DNA of 64,000 bases from Brachionus manjavacas. Its lineage: Eukaryota > Rotifera > Eurotatoria > Ploima > Brachionidae. Positions within the stretch are counted from its first letter, which is position 1; every line of letters begins with the position of its first letter. Positions 10,657 through 21,755 of this stretch are shown here, piece after piece. The translations under genes and the position numbers were made by a program. The notes below the pieces were generated by a model, which did no database searches, was not told the DNA's origin, and saw only the letters and a list, made by a program, of their open reading frames with translations. The stretch covers positions 1,240,001 to 1,304,000 of the forward strand of contig JAHQIY010000001.1 of the NCBI GenBank assembly GCA_019054805.1, given 5' to 3'.

Positions 10657-11830
10657 ATGATAAATGTTGAAAAATTGGTAATAGACCCATTAACTCTATT
10701 AGAAAATCAAGAAATAAAGGTAGCTGCTTTGAATTGTATAAGATATTGTTTAATTGGAATGGACATAATCAGAAAGGTGCCTAAGCTTAACGATCACTTT
10801 ACGAAGATTAAGGAAACTATTAGTACTTTCTCTCGTGTAAATGAACTAGAAACAGAATCAAGTGACCTATTTTTGGCTCAATCAACTGCTTTGATGGAAG
10901 ATACAAGTAAATACTTGGAAACGGAAATTTTGAGAGAGTTGAGTAAGGTAGCCGCTGAAAGTTTCATGGACTTGAAACAAAACAATGTGTTTCAACATCG
11001 TATTCAACTTAAAGACCCAAAAACAAAGCCTATTAAACAAAATATAAGAAATGTTCCGTTTCATTTAAGAGAAAAATTTAAGTCTGTTATTGAACATGTA
11101 TATGAACAGATAGCTGCTAAGTTGATTGAACCGAGTAATTCGCCTTGGAGCTTTCCAATAAATATTGTAGGAAAAAAGGATGGTGGAATTCGAGTAACAC
11201 AAGATTACCGAAAGTTAAATGAATTAACAATTCAAGATGCATGCCCTCTCCCAAAAATAGACTATTTATTGGCAATGTTGAGCAAAAGCCGCTACTTCAC
11301 AAAGATTGATTGCTTCAGTGGTTTTTACCAAATACCAATGTCTCAAGAAAGCAAAGAGCTAAATGCCTTCGCCTGTGAATTTTGGATTGTTCCATTTCAA
11401 TGTAATGCCAATGGGTCTTACCAACGCACCTGCCACGTTCCAGCGAGTTATGAATGATGTCTTTAAGGACTTAATTGAACAAAACATTGTACTTGTTTTT
11501 ATGGATGATTTGTGATCCATAGTGTGGATGAAGTGTCGCATTTGAACAATGTTAAGGAAATAATTCGCAGTCTCGCTGCCAATTGTTTAAAAATTTAGCT
11601 AACAAAATGTATAGCTTTGGCCAGTGAAATTAAATTCTTAGGACATGTGGTTTCATTTAATTCAATTAAGCCAGACGAAGAAAAAATTGCAGCTATTAAA
11701 AATTTTAAGCTTCCAGAGACTATGGAAAAATTACAAAGTTTTATGGGCTTGTGTGGATTTTATCGAAAATTTATAAAGTCTTATGCCTCAATTGCTAGGC
11801 CAATTTATCAGCTCATGGTAACTAAATAAG
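10657..11830 (+). pseudogene. Reverse transcriptase of the LTR element (frameshifted)
   Basis: The open part 10657-11457 contains the linker IEPSNSPWSFPINIVGKKDG, then DYRKLNELTIQDACPLPKID and YFTKIDCFSGFYQIPMS. All are typical of gypsy polymerases, with the first catalytic Asp in KIDCFSG. After a frame change near 11390 it continues with [16 protein letters not shown] and the FMDD catalytic box (around 11501). A further single-base deletion follows, then a TAG at about 11596, and then FLGHVVSFNSIKPDEEKI and FMGLCGFYRKFI (thumb/connection) at 11617-11829. The catalytic residues are present but the frame is broken at least twice. Confidence 0.85.
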
Positions 11831-11877
11831 TATACATTAGTCCGTTAAAAAGAGCACGAAAGAGAAAAAAGGAAAAG

Positions 11878-12294
11878 GTGTCGACAACAATAAAATCAAA
11901 ATTTATTAAAGTAGAATGGAATGAGGCCGCTATTCAAGCTTTTGAGACACTTAAAGCAGCTTTATGTAGTGACAATGTTTTGGTTTTTCCGGATTTTGAT
12001 AAGCCATTTATTTTAGTCACTGATGCATGCGATTTTGCTTATGGTGTTGTACTTTATCAAGAAGTGGATGGAGTGGTTAAGCCTGTAGCATATTTTAGCA
12101 AACAAATGAACAAAACTCAAACCAAGTACTCAACATCAGAAAAAGAATTATTAGCAATTGTCATGACTGTTGAAAATTTTCATTCATTTCTTAATGGAAG
12201 GTTTTTCACTGTTCATAGTGATCATCAGCCGCTAAAATGGCTTTTAACAAAAAAATCGTCGCGTTTAGCTAGATGGATTTTACGCCTCAATTGA
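11878..12294 (+). pseudogene. RNase H domain of the LTR element
   Basis: Contains FILVTDACDFAYGVVLYQEV, QTKYSTSEKELLAIV and FFTVHSDHQPLKWLLT, the standard Ty3/gypsy RNase H core: catalytic D in TDAC, E in EKELLA, D in HSDH. The frame ends at 12294. The following RYKPGVSNGNANALSRMPD motif, which normally ends this domain, is in another frame, showing an indel near 12290-12310. Confidence 0.85.
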
Positions 12295-12346
12295 AATCCG
12301 ATACAAACCTGGTGTCTCAAATGGTAACGCAAATGCCCTTTCTAGA

Positions 12347-14199
12347 ATGCCAGATATTTTGAGTAAAATTGATGACAATGATGATCTTATGGACGATTTT
12401 GAAGACCATGTGATTTGTTCAATTGAAGTAGCTGCTAATGAAGAATTTTTAATTTGTTTCGATAGTGATTATAATCACATAAGTTTGGACCAAGATTTGG
12501 ATCCAAATTTGGCTTGGATTAAAAAACAATTAACCTGTAAAAATTTGATACAAAGAGAACCAAAGTCTCCAATTGAAAAAGCATTACATTCAAACTTGTT
12601 ATTTATTTTGCTGCAAGACGATAAATTGTTTTATAAAAAAACTACTTCTGAAAAGACGAATCTCCTTTATGTGATACCAGAAAATGCGGTAGAAGAAATA
12701 CTGCGTGTTGGTCATTGTTCTTTATATAGTGGACACTTAGGTATCAAGAAAATAATGCAAAAGATTTTAAGTAGATTTTATCGTCCAGGTTTAAAAGCAG
12801 CTATAAAAATATTTATTAAAACGTGTGATATGTGCCAAAGGGTGAAAATTACACAGCCAAATAGATTGGGTGAATTAAAGCGAGTTGAGGCGAAAAAATT
12901 CAATCATATAGTAACAATTGATATGGCTGGTCCATTCCCTAAGTCTAATAGGGGCAATGTTTACATTTTGGTAATGGTTTGTGCTTTCACCAAGCTTTCA
13001 AGAGCTATTCCACTCCCTTTATCAACTGCTGAAACAATTGCCGACGCTATCATATCTTCTTGGATATGTTTATAAAGTAAACCAGAGTTTCTACTTAGCG
13101 ATAGAAACTTTTTCAATCAATGTTATTGGAATTAATTTATGAAAAGTTAGACATTAAGCAGCTAAGAACCACCGCTTACCACCCAGAGTGCGATGGACAA
13201 TCCGAACGTTTTATTCGAACTTTTAAAAGTATGATTAAAGGATATGTGGCGGGTAATCAACAAAATTGGGATGAAAATATTGAAAAGTTAACTTTCGCCT
13301 ATAACACGGCTGAACATTCAACAACCGGTTATAGCCCCCACGAGATGGTATTTGGTGAACCACCTCGCATTCCACTTGACTTAGTTTTTGAATTATCGGA
13401 AGAAGCCAGTACTCCTCAAGATGTCGAAAACCCAAATCTTCAAATTTTGTTTGATCATAAAGATGTGCTAAATCCAAAAATTGATCCTTTAGTAAAAAAT
13501 TATTGCGATTCGAAAATAGAGCAGCTAAAAAATATTTATTCGAAAGCAATGGAAAATGGTGATTTAGTCATGAATAAGGCAAAAATTAGACACGATCGCA
13601 AAATACGAAAATTTGAATATGAAGTTGGCGATTTTGTGCTTACAGATCATGTGCAACTTAAAAAAGGTCTTTCTTCTGGTCTGGCGCACAAGTATCATGG
13701 ACCTTTTGAAATCATGGCTAAACATCCGAACAGAGTGAATTACGTAATCAAGCGTGTGAATCAAAAAAGATCGAAAGCGTTCTTAATTCATAAAAATCGA
13801 TTAAAAAAATATTTTTGTCATTTTAATGATAGTCAAGATATAGCTGCTAATCAATCGATTTTAGAAAAAAATTCAGTCTTAGTTCCATCAGACAATTCAA
13901 TTATTCAAGTAGAGTCTGATGTTCCAAGTCCAACTGCGAAAAAATCAAAAACAAAAAACAAGCAATTAAAAATTTTAGAGACAATTGACGAGTCAGGTGA
14001 GGAATATTTAGGCCAACAAGTGGTTAATTACCTAGTTGACGAGTCCAGTGAAGAATCGTCAAACCAAAATGATTTCTCTTTTAGGCCATATTATGTTAAA
14101 AAGACAAATCGTGAATATAAAAGATCCAGTCAAAATCAAGAAAAAAATATCAGAAGTAACACTCGACCGCGTAAAGCTCCTGATCGTTACCAAGCTTAA
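12347..14199 (+). pseudogene. Integrase of the LTR element (frameshifted)
   Basis: The HHCC zinc domain is visible (HCSLYSGHLG ... CDMCQRVK), then the catalytic core with D in TIDMAGPFPKS. The frame breaks at about 13075 inside the core. The second acidic residue (LLSDRNF) lies in the gap, and the part from 13120 gives YHPECDGQSERFIRTFKSMI with the catalytic Glu in SERF, then AYNTAEHSTTGYSPHEMVFG. A chromodomain-like or basic C-terminal region (VGDFVLTDHVQLKKGLSSGL, HKYHGPFEI, HKNRLKKYF) and a serine/acidic tail follow. Apart from the frame break it looks complete. Confidence 0.85.
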
Positions 14200-14447
14200 T
14201 TTATCTAAATTATTGTTATTTTTATTAGAATGTTAGAATGAATTCACAATTAGTTGATTTAGCATCTTTTCAAATTTTTATTTCATAAGACAAATTTTGT
14301 TATCAAATTTTTTTAATTTATTCAAATCAATTTTTCTCGTTTTTAAATTCATCACGACTATTAAATGAACAAATATATTTCTTTTCTCTCAAAATTTTAA
14401 AATTTAATGATAAATTTTTAATTAAAAATGGGATTTGTCGGACATGA

Positions 14448-15002
14448 AAGATAAATAGCAATGTTTCGCTTGCAGCGTATGGTCGTCACACTGGTCTAGC
14501 GTTTGAAGCCTTCATAATCACATTCCAGACAGACAACAACCTAAACTGGGGTCCAGTGCATCACGCAAAGGTGTTGTACTCGCGTGATGATCCACACTCT
14601 TCAACAAAAGTCATGTTCTTGCGATTTTGTGATCCCAGCTGTCACGAACAGGTTTTTAAAAAACTAAATGGCGTCGAATGGCCTATTGGATCTGGCAAGT
14701 ATTTAAATTTCGAATTTAATCGAAACTTCACTCAACAACACCATCCAGAAACAGCTAACACAAGTACTCTTACAAGCAGAGCATTTGGGTCAACATCTAC
14801 ATTGTTTGACTTTTATTTTTGGACGTCCGAAGATATTATGGACTCGTTTATGGACTCGAAGTACTCGATTTTTTGCAACGACGACGATGCTTCGACCGCA
14901 ATTAGTGCTAAAATTGGTGCAAAAGGACCTAGAGTCAGAAACAATGGTTCAGTAAACAAAGTGATGGCAAGACTTGTGTTAAATCAAAAACGTATCAAAT
15001 AA
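14448..15002 (+). CDS. Extra 3' ORF of the LTR element, unknown function
   Basis: Open frame located between integrase and the 3' LTR, the place where env or accessory genes sit in some elements. The first ATG is at 14556 (148 aa), but the frame is open from 14448 and sensible protein (GLAFEAFIITFQTDNN) precedes the ATG. A candidate splice acceptor TTTCGCTTGCAG ends at 14475, so it may be expressed from a spliced subgenomic RNA. There is no signal peptide or membrane segment, so it does not look like an envelope. KVMFLRFCDPSCHEQVFKKL followed by NGVEW and KYLNFEFNRN has the beta-alpha-beta spacing of the second half of an RNA-recognition motif, a weak resemblance only. The C-terminus is basic. 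It is intact whereas pol is broken. Confidence 0.5.
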   Translation, partial: KINSNVSLAAYGRHTGLAFEAFIITFQTDNNLNWGPVHHAKVLYSRDDPHSSTKVMFLRFCDPSCHEQVFKKLNGVEWPIGSGKYLNFEFNRNFTQQHHPETANTSTLTSRAFGSTSTLFDFYFWTSEDIMDSFMDSKYSIFCNDDDASTAISAKIGAKGPRVRNNGSVNKVMARLVLNQKRIK

Positions 15003-15038
15003 GTTTATTTTTTTTAAGAGCTTCGGAGCGACTCTTGC

Positions 15039-15050
15039 AAAAGGGGGGAG
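15039..15050 (+). other. Polypurine tract
   Basis: AAAAGGGGGGAG immediately precedes the 3' LTR (three bases, CCC, lie between). This is the expected plus-strand primer of an LTR element. Confidence 0.8.
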
Positions 15051-15053
15051 CCC

Positions 15054-15262
15054 TGTTGTGCCCACCAAAATAGTCACTTAACTTTGCTAGGCAAATTTAG
15101 TTTATTTCAATTAAGTAGATATACATTAGCTGCTATAATATAAAATCTCGTGTTTTTTCATTATTGTTTTTGACCTCCAGAATAAAAGATTTTGATTCAA
15201 ATTAAGTATTTTTCACTTATCCCCAATTCCCAAATCGGACCCCGGAAGCCGCAGGCTTAACA
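15054..15262 (+). repeat. 3' LTR, 209 bp
   Basis: Identical to the 5' LTR at 8962-9170. It is followed by the ATAT target duplication. Confidence 0.95.
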
Positions 15263-15695
15263 ATATCTTTATTTTAGTATAGAACGAACTTCTGAATTTT
15301 ATATTACTTCTAACCTTTTTATATTAATTTCTGAAAGAGAGTTAAGACAAGGAAAAGAATAATCTGGAATAGATCCTATCAAAGACTTATAAAGATTTCC
15401 AAGAGTTTTAAAGTCTAGGCCCCATTTTTTATTTGACAAGATTTTGATTAAATTTAGCCTTGAATTGCAACGTTCTTTAATTTCTACTATCATTGACGAA
15501 AAGGTTAATTTAGAATCCAATTTAATTCCTAAGAACTTAATTTCTTTTAAGCTTACGATTCTATTCCCATAAATCCTTAAATCAAACTCAGAATTTTCTT
15601 TATTCTTTTTACTAAAAATCATTGAGCAAGACTTTTCAACCGAAATCTTCATTTTCCACTTGAAAAGCCACTTTTCTAATTCTTAATAATTTGTA
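15263..15695 (-). mobile_element. LINE family B copy 1, reverse-transcriptase part
   Basis: Continuation of the LINE whose other half lies at 7721-8961. The minus strand encodes MKISVEKSCSMIFSKKNKE, EIKFLGIKLDSKLTFSSMI and RLNLIKILSNKKWGLDFKTL, closely matching the copy at 52453-53570. It is truncated at its 5' end near 15695 and was cut by the LTR element at the ATAT site. Confidence 0.7.
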
Positions 15696-16114
15696 ATAAA
15701 TAATCATGTAGTTATAATTTTTAGAGTGGAATTTTTTTCTATCAAGCTAAGTTAACAATTATTAATTTACTATTTTTTTTCCAAAGTGTTAATAAACAGA
15801 TGTTGTTTTTTTTTGTTTAATTCGTTGCATAAAGGTTTATTTCTTTAAAAGTATTACTCTGTTATTTTTATTAATTCGCTTTATCGGGAGTTCGTTTAAT
15901 CAAAGAAAATTAGCAATCTTTTTTCTTTACAAAAAATCGTTTCCTAAATTCTTATTTGTAATATAGAGGATTCCATTTAATAGGGGTTCGTTACACGGAG
16001 ATTAAACTGTATGACAATTAAAACAGGAATGGCCTTGAACTTTGAAACATCACTTTTTGAATAAATGTTCAAAACAGTTAAATTAACGACACTAGAGAAA
16101 AAGGACATTATTTT
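15696..16114. other. AT-rich intergenic stretch
   Basis: No coding or structural feature recognised between the LINE remnant and the protease-like gene. Confidence 0.3.
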
Positions 16115-16477
16115 TTAATTTAAATTTATTTTTTTGAACAAAACCAAATCTATTTGATCCTGTTTAAAGGTTAATTGGGCGCTATGGATAAAATATCGAA
16201 AAAAAAGACAAATGAAAATACCACAGTCATACAGGTTTGTCTGAATTGGAAAAGAAACATTAGAGTAACACCAGTTATCTATAATCAGGTTAAGATCCTT
16301 AAGTATTAATGTTAAAAATTTGTTTACCTCCTGATAATAAGTGTTGCTGTTTATTCCTAAAGAGTCATATAAGATTATTGTTGATTTTGAGAAATCAAGA
16401 ATTATTAGTCGCCAGTGATTCATAAAGCAAGTTGGAATTATTATAAAATTGTATTTACTTACTTTATTGGAGACCAT
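16115..16477 (-). pseudogene. Truncated Ulp1/C48-like cysteine protease
   Basis: 120-codon frame with the catalytic signature of the Ulp1/SENP (C48) family: His21 in NHWRLIILDF, Asp38 in LYDSLG, Gln79 and Cys85 in QTNLYDCGIFICLF. The family domain is about 200 aa; here the N-terminal half is missing, so it is probably a fragment or the last exon of a longer gene. Ulp1-like proteases occur both as host SUMO proteases and as passengers in DNA transposons. The divergent FLYWCH gene 167 bp away favours a transposon origin. Confidence 0.55.
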
Positions 16478-16644
16478 ATCGCAATATAGAAAAAATAATT
16501 ATAGAAATTTAAAGTAGAAAATTAACATAGAAAAATCTTAAATAGAAAAAAGACAATATATTAGTCGAATTCTAAATACATCAAGTTAAATTTCTTAGCT
16601 AAAAAAAAAACATTTAAAAATTTAAAAAATATATTGAAAAAAAA

Positions 16645-17463
16645 ATGGATGACGAATTTCGCCTGCTTAGTTTAAATGAGCCATCTCCAATTAGGCTAAG
16701 AAATAGGATTGTACCAAGAAAAGATTTAAATTTTAAAGAGCCTTCAAAAAATTTTTGTCAAAGTGTAGCTTGTGCAATAATTAATTCATGTGAGTCAATT
16801 TTGGTTTCTAAATCCCTTTTTGAGATAAAACCTTCATCAATTGTTGACTATAGTGATACTGAGTCAACTCATTCATTAAAAAGTGGAACTTCAAATGATG
16901 AAGAATTATTTAGCATTCATGATGAAAGCTTTAATGAATATTATAATGAAGACGATATATTCCAAGACCAAAGCTCCAAAATTAGTGAAAAAATTGAGCC
17001 TATTTTTATTTCAACCAAAAATGAAAAGCCTAAGATGGTTTATGGTGACTTTGAGTATTTATATGAAAAATGTTATAAAGATACAATTTACTGGAGATGT
17101 GCTGTTACAAATCCGCAGTGTAAAGCTAGAATACATAGCGACTTAAGTTACAAAATAGTCAAATTAGCAAATGAGTACCACTACCATGAAGATGACCAAT
17201 TTGATAACAAGGAAGATAAAATTGTAAAATCGAGTATTTCTGCTGAGCTCAAAGAAAGAGCAAAAAAAACTCTTGAAAAACCTAGAACAATTATAAAAGA
17301 TGTTCTATACGACTTTCCGGTTACTTGTTCTTCTGCAATACCACCAATCCATAACTTAAAGCAACAAATTGATAGAAAAAGACAAAAAGTTTATGACTTT
17401 GGAATGAAGCAAAAGAAAAAGGAGGGCTCATCATTAAAGAAAAATTTAATCAAAATTTTTTAA
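16645..17463 (+). CDS. FLYWCH-type zinc-finger protein, 272 aa
   Basis: An open frame of 272 codons. Residues about 131-181 form a FLYWCH-like domain: GDFEYLYEKCYKDTIYWRC with Trp150 and Cys152, then Cys159 and the closing His pair H179/H181 (EYHYHEDD). Such domains bind DNA and typically accompany MULE-type transposases in invertebrates. The N-terminal 125 residues are acidic and low-complexity. Downstream, SISAELKERAKKTLEKPRTI resembles the segment linking FLYWCH domains to MULE transposases, but the frame ends at 272 with no DDE domain. It could be a truncated transposase gene, a first exon, or a domesticated DNA-binding protein. It is divergent from the truncated Ulp1-like protease. Confidence 0.6.
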   Translation: MDDEFRLLSLNEPSPIRLRNRIVPRKDLNFKEPSKNFCQSVACAIINSCESILVSKSLFEIKPSSIVDYSDTESTHSLKSGTSNDEELFSIHDESFNEYYNEDDIFQDQSSKISEKIEPIFISTKNEKPKMVYGDFEYLYEKCYKDTIYWRCAVTNPQCKARIHSDLSYKIVKLANEYHYHEDDQFDNKEDKIVKSSISAELKERAKKTLEKPRTIIKDVLYDFPVTCSSAIPPIHNLKQQIDRKRQKVYDFGMKQKKKEGSSLKKNLIKIF

Positions 17464-18869
17464 TATTTTTTAAATTTTAAATTTTCATTCAATAATTTTC
17501 TATGCTAATTATTTTCAATAACTTAACGTTTAATTTCAATAAATATTTTCTATGTTAATTTTCGATTTTTTATGTTAAATTTCTACATTAAAATTCTATG
17601 ACAATTTTTTCTATGAATCGATATACTGCCCTTTATTGAGTTTTAGTCTGTACTTGCCATTTTTAACGAGAAAACAGATGCTGAGAATGAGAAAAAACAA
17701 TTTTCAGAAGTAGAAAGAGAAATAAAAGGTTAAAATAAAAATCAATTATGTTGTCGTTTACCCATTTTAAATATTTGTTTTTTAATTGACATAATATCAT
17801 TTAGTCGGGTTTCTAAATACTATATAAGAAAAACAAAGTTTATGTGGAAAAGCAATTTATGACATATTTACAGAAAAAAATCTATTTGATCTATGAAATT
17901 AAAAATAAAAACAAAGTATTATAAAAGTAAAAAAGAATAAAATATAGAATCGATAATATAATATATTTCCTCTGAATAAAGTTTAATTAATTAAAAAAAA
18001 TTGGCTTTTAAAAATAATATAATTTAAAAAATGATACAATTTTTTTCATGCTGTTTATAAAAAATTTGAACTTTTTAAAAATTAAAGAGTGTAATTTTTA
18101 AATAATAAAAAGGTGATGATAATTATAAAACAAACTAATAGGGGACTGCTATTAATTTAGAAGAAATAATTCAAATTCTTAATTGTTTAGACAAAGATCT
18201 AAGTTACAAAGCAGCTTGTCAAAACTTCTTTATTCTTTCATCAACTTTTTCTTAAACAAAAAAAAAAAAATTTCATTTATCTGAAATTGTCAACAATAAG
18301 AAATTTTTTCATGTGCAAATTAGAATTTTTCATATATATTTTTAAATGAAAAAATTATTTTAAGGATGAATCAGTTATTAATTCAATTGCAGAAGCAAAT
18401 TTTTAATACAAAATTCCGAGTAACAAATCATCCAAGTTGTGTTTTTTTAAAAAATTAATAAAAAAAGTAACAATCATATAATTGAATTATTTTATTCATG
18501 AATGAAAAATAATTGAATGAATGTTAAGTTGAACCAAATTCTTAAAATTATTAATAAAAACACACTAAATAATCAATGATAGTTTGTTTCTAAAGATATT
18601 TTAAAATTTTAAATTTTTTAAATTTATATTTATTTAAAATTTAACTTAATTTTTAGCGCTTAAATAAAAAAATTTTAAAATTTTTAATTTTTTTGTAGTG
18701 TGTTGAAAAGTTAACAGTGTTAAGAAAAAAATCAATTCGATAAGAAAATATTTTTCTTATTTCCATTTGGCCAATATTACTTATTGTTAATAATTAAACA
18801 TATTAGAATTTTAGTGAAAAAAATTTAAATAGAATACAAATTTTATTTCAAACAAAATTAAATAAAAAT
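17464..18869. other. AT-rich intergenic region
   Basis: I see no gene, RNA or clear repeat. The composition is dominated by A and T runs. The 3'UTR of the SOUL gene presumably lies in the last few hundred bases. Confidence 0.3.
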
Positions 18870-19454
18870 CTACAACTTTTTGATCCAAACTTCATTTGTT
18901 CTGTCGGTAAATTCAAATGGAGAATTGTAACCAGCAGTAATGATTGTTTGAGTGTCGAATTTGTTCAATTGAGAGATAAGCTGTTGTTTTAGCTGTGAAT
19001 CGTGTTGCATGTAGTCGTTCATGGATGCAAAACCACCGAATCTAGTTACAGCTACAGTAAATTCGGGCATGTCAGCCAAAACAGCGTTTCCGGTTGGAAC
19101 TGGTGTGTTAACTTGATTAGCTTTTGGAATGTAAAATCTCATGGTAAAAAGACACTTTTGACCATCTAATTTTTTGATTTCGTTGAGTACTGGGGCTGTC
19201 ATTTGAATCTTTTGATTTTTATCATTTTGGCCAGAAATATAGCGGAACAATCTGCCAAACATGACACTTCGTTCACTGTCCAAGTTTGAGCAATCGGCTG
19301 TGGTTGAAGTCGACACCCATTTGGTTGCCAAATACCTTCTCATTTCACTTGTATTGTCAATCGAGCTCAACACTTCATAATCAGGCTTTTCTATGGCCAT
19401 GCTTTGTTCGATCAAAGTGACCAGAAAGATGGAAATTAATACTTTTGAATACAT
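18870..19454 (-). CDS. Secreted SOUL/HEBP haem-binding family protein, 194 aa
   Basis: An uninterrupted frame encoding a signal peptide (MYSKVLISIFLVTLIEQSMA) and a single SOUL domain. Family landmarks are PDYEVLSSI at the start, MRRYLATKWVSTST, the phi-x-KIQMTAPVL block (about residues 82-91), FTMRFYIPK, and a GYNSPFEF...NEVWI ending. SOUL/HEBP proteins bind haem or other porphyrins; secreted versions occur in many invertebrates and plants. The length matches the family (about 190-210 aa). No intron is needed. The start is the first ATG, which gives a good hydrophobic leader. Confidence 0.88.
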   Translation of the reverse strand: MYSKVLISIFLVTLIEQSMAIEKPDYEVLSSIDNTSEMRRYLATKWVSTSTTADCSNLDSERSVMFGRLFRYISGQNDKNQKIQMTAPVLNEIKKLDGQKCLFTMRFYIPKANQVNTPVPTGNAVLADMPEFTVAVTRFGGFASMNDYMQHDSQLKQQLISQLNKFDTQTIITAGYNSPFEFTDRTNEVWIKKL

Positions 19455-21755
19455 CTTGTTGTTAGTTATCTTCTTGTTTAGATCAATATTTAGTAAAGAA
19501 AAAAGAGATGCTATTTATACTATTTATTCACGTTTCATAGTGGTTTCTAATGTTATGCAAGTCGAAATTAAACATGACTTTTTTCAAGTTTATGTAATTT
19601 TTTTTATGAATCACGTAATGGTATCGAGTTTCTTTTTGCTTTATGGGAAACCGAAATATTTTTGGACAAAATTTTAATCTATGTTGATTTAATCAAATTT
19701 TAGAAGCCTTAAACCAACAAACATTAATTAAATTCAGAATATTTTTTCTTTTAGAAAATTAAATGAACAATTTTAATTAAATTTTGTAAATATTTTAAAA
19801 TTATAATGATGCCTGACAGTCAAAATTTATCTTTCAAAAATTTTTAATTTTAACTTTCAAATCATACCAGTTTTCAAATAAAAAAATAAATTTATTTGTC
19901 AATTTTATTTTTCAAAGTATCCTTCTAAATTTTTTGGCTTTCTTTTATTAATTACCCCAGTTCGAAACCTTACTAGTTTATTTTCAATAATTTTTCTACT
20001 AATTTAACAAATATAAAATATAAAAAACAAATAAACTGAGTTTTATTAACTTAACCTTATCCTAGGGTTAAAAAATGTATTTGAATTTCATCAATATTAT
20101 TTTTTATAGATTATAGTTTTCATTTTCTATAGAAAAAGTCGAAAATTAGGAATCAAATTAAATTGTTTATATCATTAAATCCATCTAGCATCTTTTTATA
20201 TTTTTAATTTTCAATTCATGGTTGGAATATCGAAACAAAAAGAAGCGACTGCTTCAGCTTTTTAGAGCTATGTTTAGATAACCTCTATGTTGCAGTTTAA
20301 ACTATTAATACTGCTACTTAAAATATTAAATGAGTTTGAATTTAATTTTAATATAATTTTTATTTTATTTCAATTTAATTGTATGATCTGGTTTAATTTA
20401 TCTGATCGGGTTAAATTATTAGAGACTGTATAATCAAAGTCAACAGGCTTTCATAATTAAGTTTTTGATTAAAAACATTCAACATTTTTATTAAAAAAAA
20501 AGCTTCGGTTTCAAGGGGAATTGACTTTTTAATTAATTTTTTTAATATTTAAATTATTGAACTTATTACATTTAGTTCCTGGTATTTTATTTTCATCAAC
20601 TTTTAAAAACTTAAAATTACTGCATTTTATTTAGATGCAATTCAAATTTTTTTTTATGTAAATGGCAACTTTTTTTCTTTTTTTACAATTTTAAATAATT
20701 TTTTATTTCGCAATATATTGCGTTTTTTTATTGAAAAAATATTTGATTAGCAATAATTGTTAATAGATTTTTCAACAAAGAAAGACTACAATTTTAAAAT
20801 AGTTTCATTTAATATCAGTTTTTAAATGTAAATAAAAAATTGAAATTGCTTGGAATTTTGATTCTATTAAATTAAACTTGAGACTTTTAATGTTATCTTT
20901 CTTAATAGTTTATTTCATTAAAATTCTATTTTCAAATCTAAATAAAAGATTTAAATTATTCTGAAATATTTTTAAAATTAATCTGAGTTTAAAAATTCTA
21001 AGAAAGCATAAAATAAGAAAAAATAAAAATGGTTCTATTTAAATTAATTTTAAACATTCTTTAATGTTTTAGACAAAAAATTAAAAAATAATTTAATTTA
21101 ATATAATTAATCTTTGTATCAATTAGTAATACTTCATTAAATATTAATAATATATTCAGGGGATAAGAAGCTACTGCTTTTTATTTTTGTTATTTTTGCT
21201 ATTTTCATTCATTTAGATAATACTAGAAAATGAATAAGGTAAAAATCTAAGGTAAATTTTTGAGCTATTGCTCTAAGTTAATATTTTTGACGTGTTTAAA
21301 CTTTTTAAAAAAATTCCTATGCTTTTAAATAAAAATCACCAAATTTTCAAATTTTTCCAATTTTTTTTATTTAAAATATTTAATCATTTTTTTTATCAAA
21401 GTCAAGAAAAAAAATTGAAACTTAATCACGTTAAAGACTATCATACTCAAATTAAATCTATTAGCAAATGTTCGATATTATTTTTTTGGTTATATTTTAT
21501 CAGATATATTAGATTTAAAATATAAGATTAAGAATAAATTCAATAAAATTATTATTTTAATTTGAATTAACTGTTTTAAGACACAAAGTATCAACCTAAT
21601 CAGGAGAAAAATATTCATTTTCTTTTAATTTAATTGATCTAACATTAATGAAATACCATCAAAAACCACTATATTTTTCTTTTCCTTAAATTTTTTAATA
21701 TGAATGTTTTGGACCAAGTAAGTGTCTAAAACTTAGTTCAAAAATTTTTACAATT
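19455..21755. other. AT-rich intergenic region
   Basis: 2.3 kb with no supported gene. The reading frames in it are short and made of low-complexity K/N/F/I sequence. No tRNA or inverted repeat was recognised. Confidence 0.3.

Larger units (their letters stand above)
8962..15262 (+). mobile_element. Ty3/gypsy-type LTR retrotransposon, complete ends, broken ORFs
   Basis: A 6,301-bp element bounded by identical 209-bp LTRs (TG...CA) and a 4-bp target duplication ATAT (8958-8961 and 15263-15266). Order: 5' LTR, tRNA primer site, gag, aspartic protease, reverse transcriptase, RNase H, integrase, an extra ORF, polypurine tract, 3' LTR. The RT-RH-IN order defines Ty3/gypsy. It inserted into LINE family B: sequence on both sides matches uninterrupted LINE sequence around 52920-52990. 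The coding region carries stops at 9757, 10303, 10567 and about 11596, and frame changes near 11390, 11512, 12300 and 13075, so this copy is non-functional as sequenced despite identical LTRs. Confidence 0.95.

Noticed and set aside
14556..15002. Envelope gene of the LTR element
   Set aside because: The ORF is in the env position but lacks a signal peptide, membrane anchor and cleavage site.
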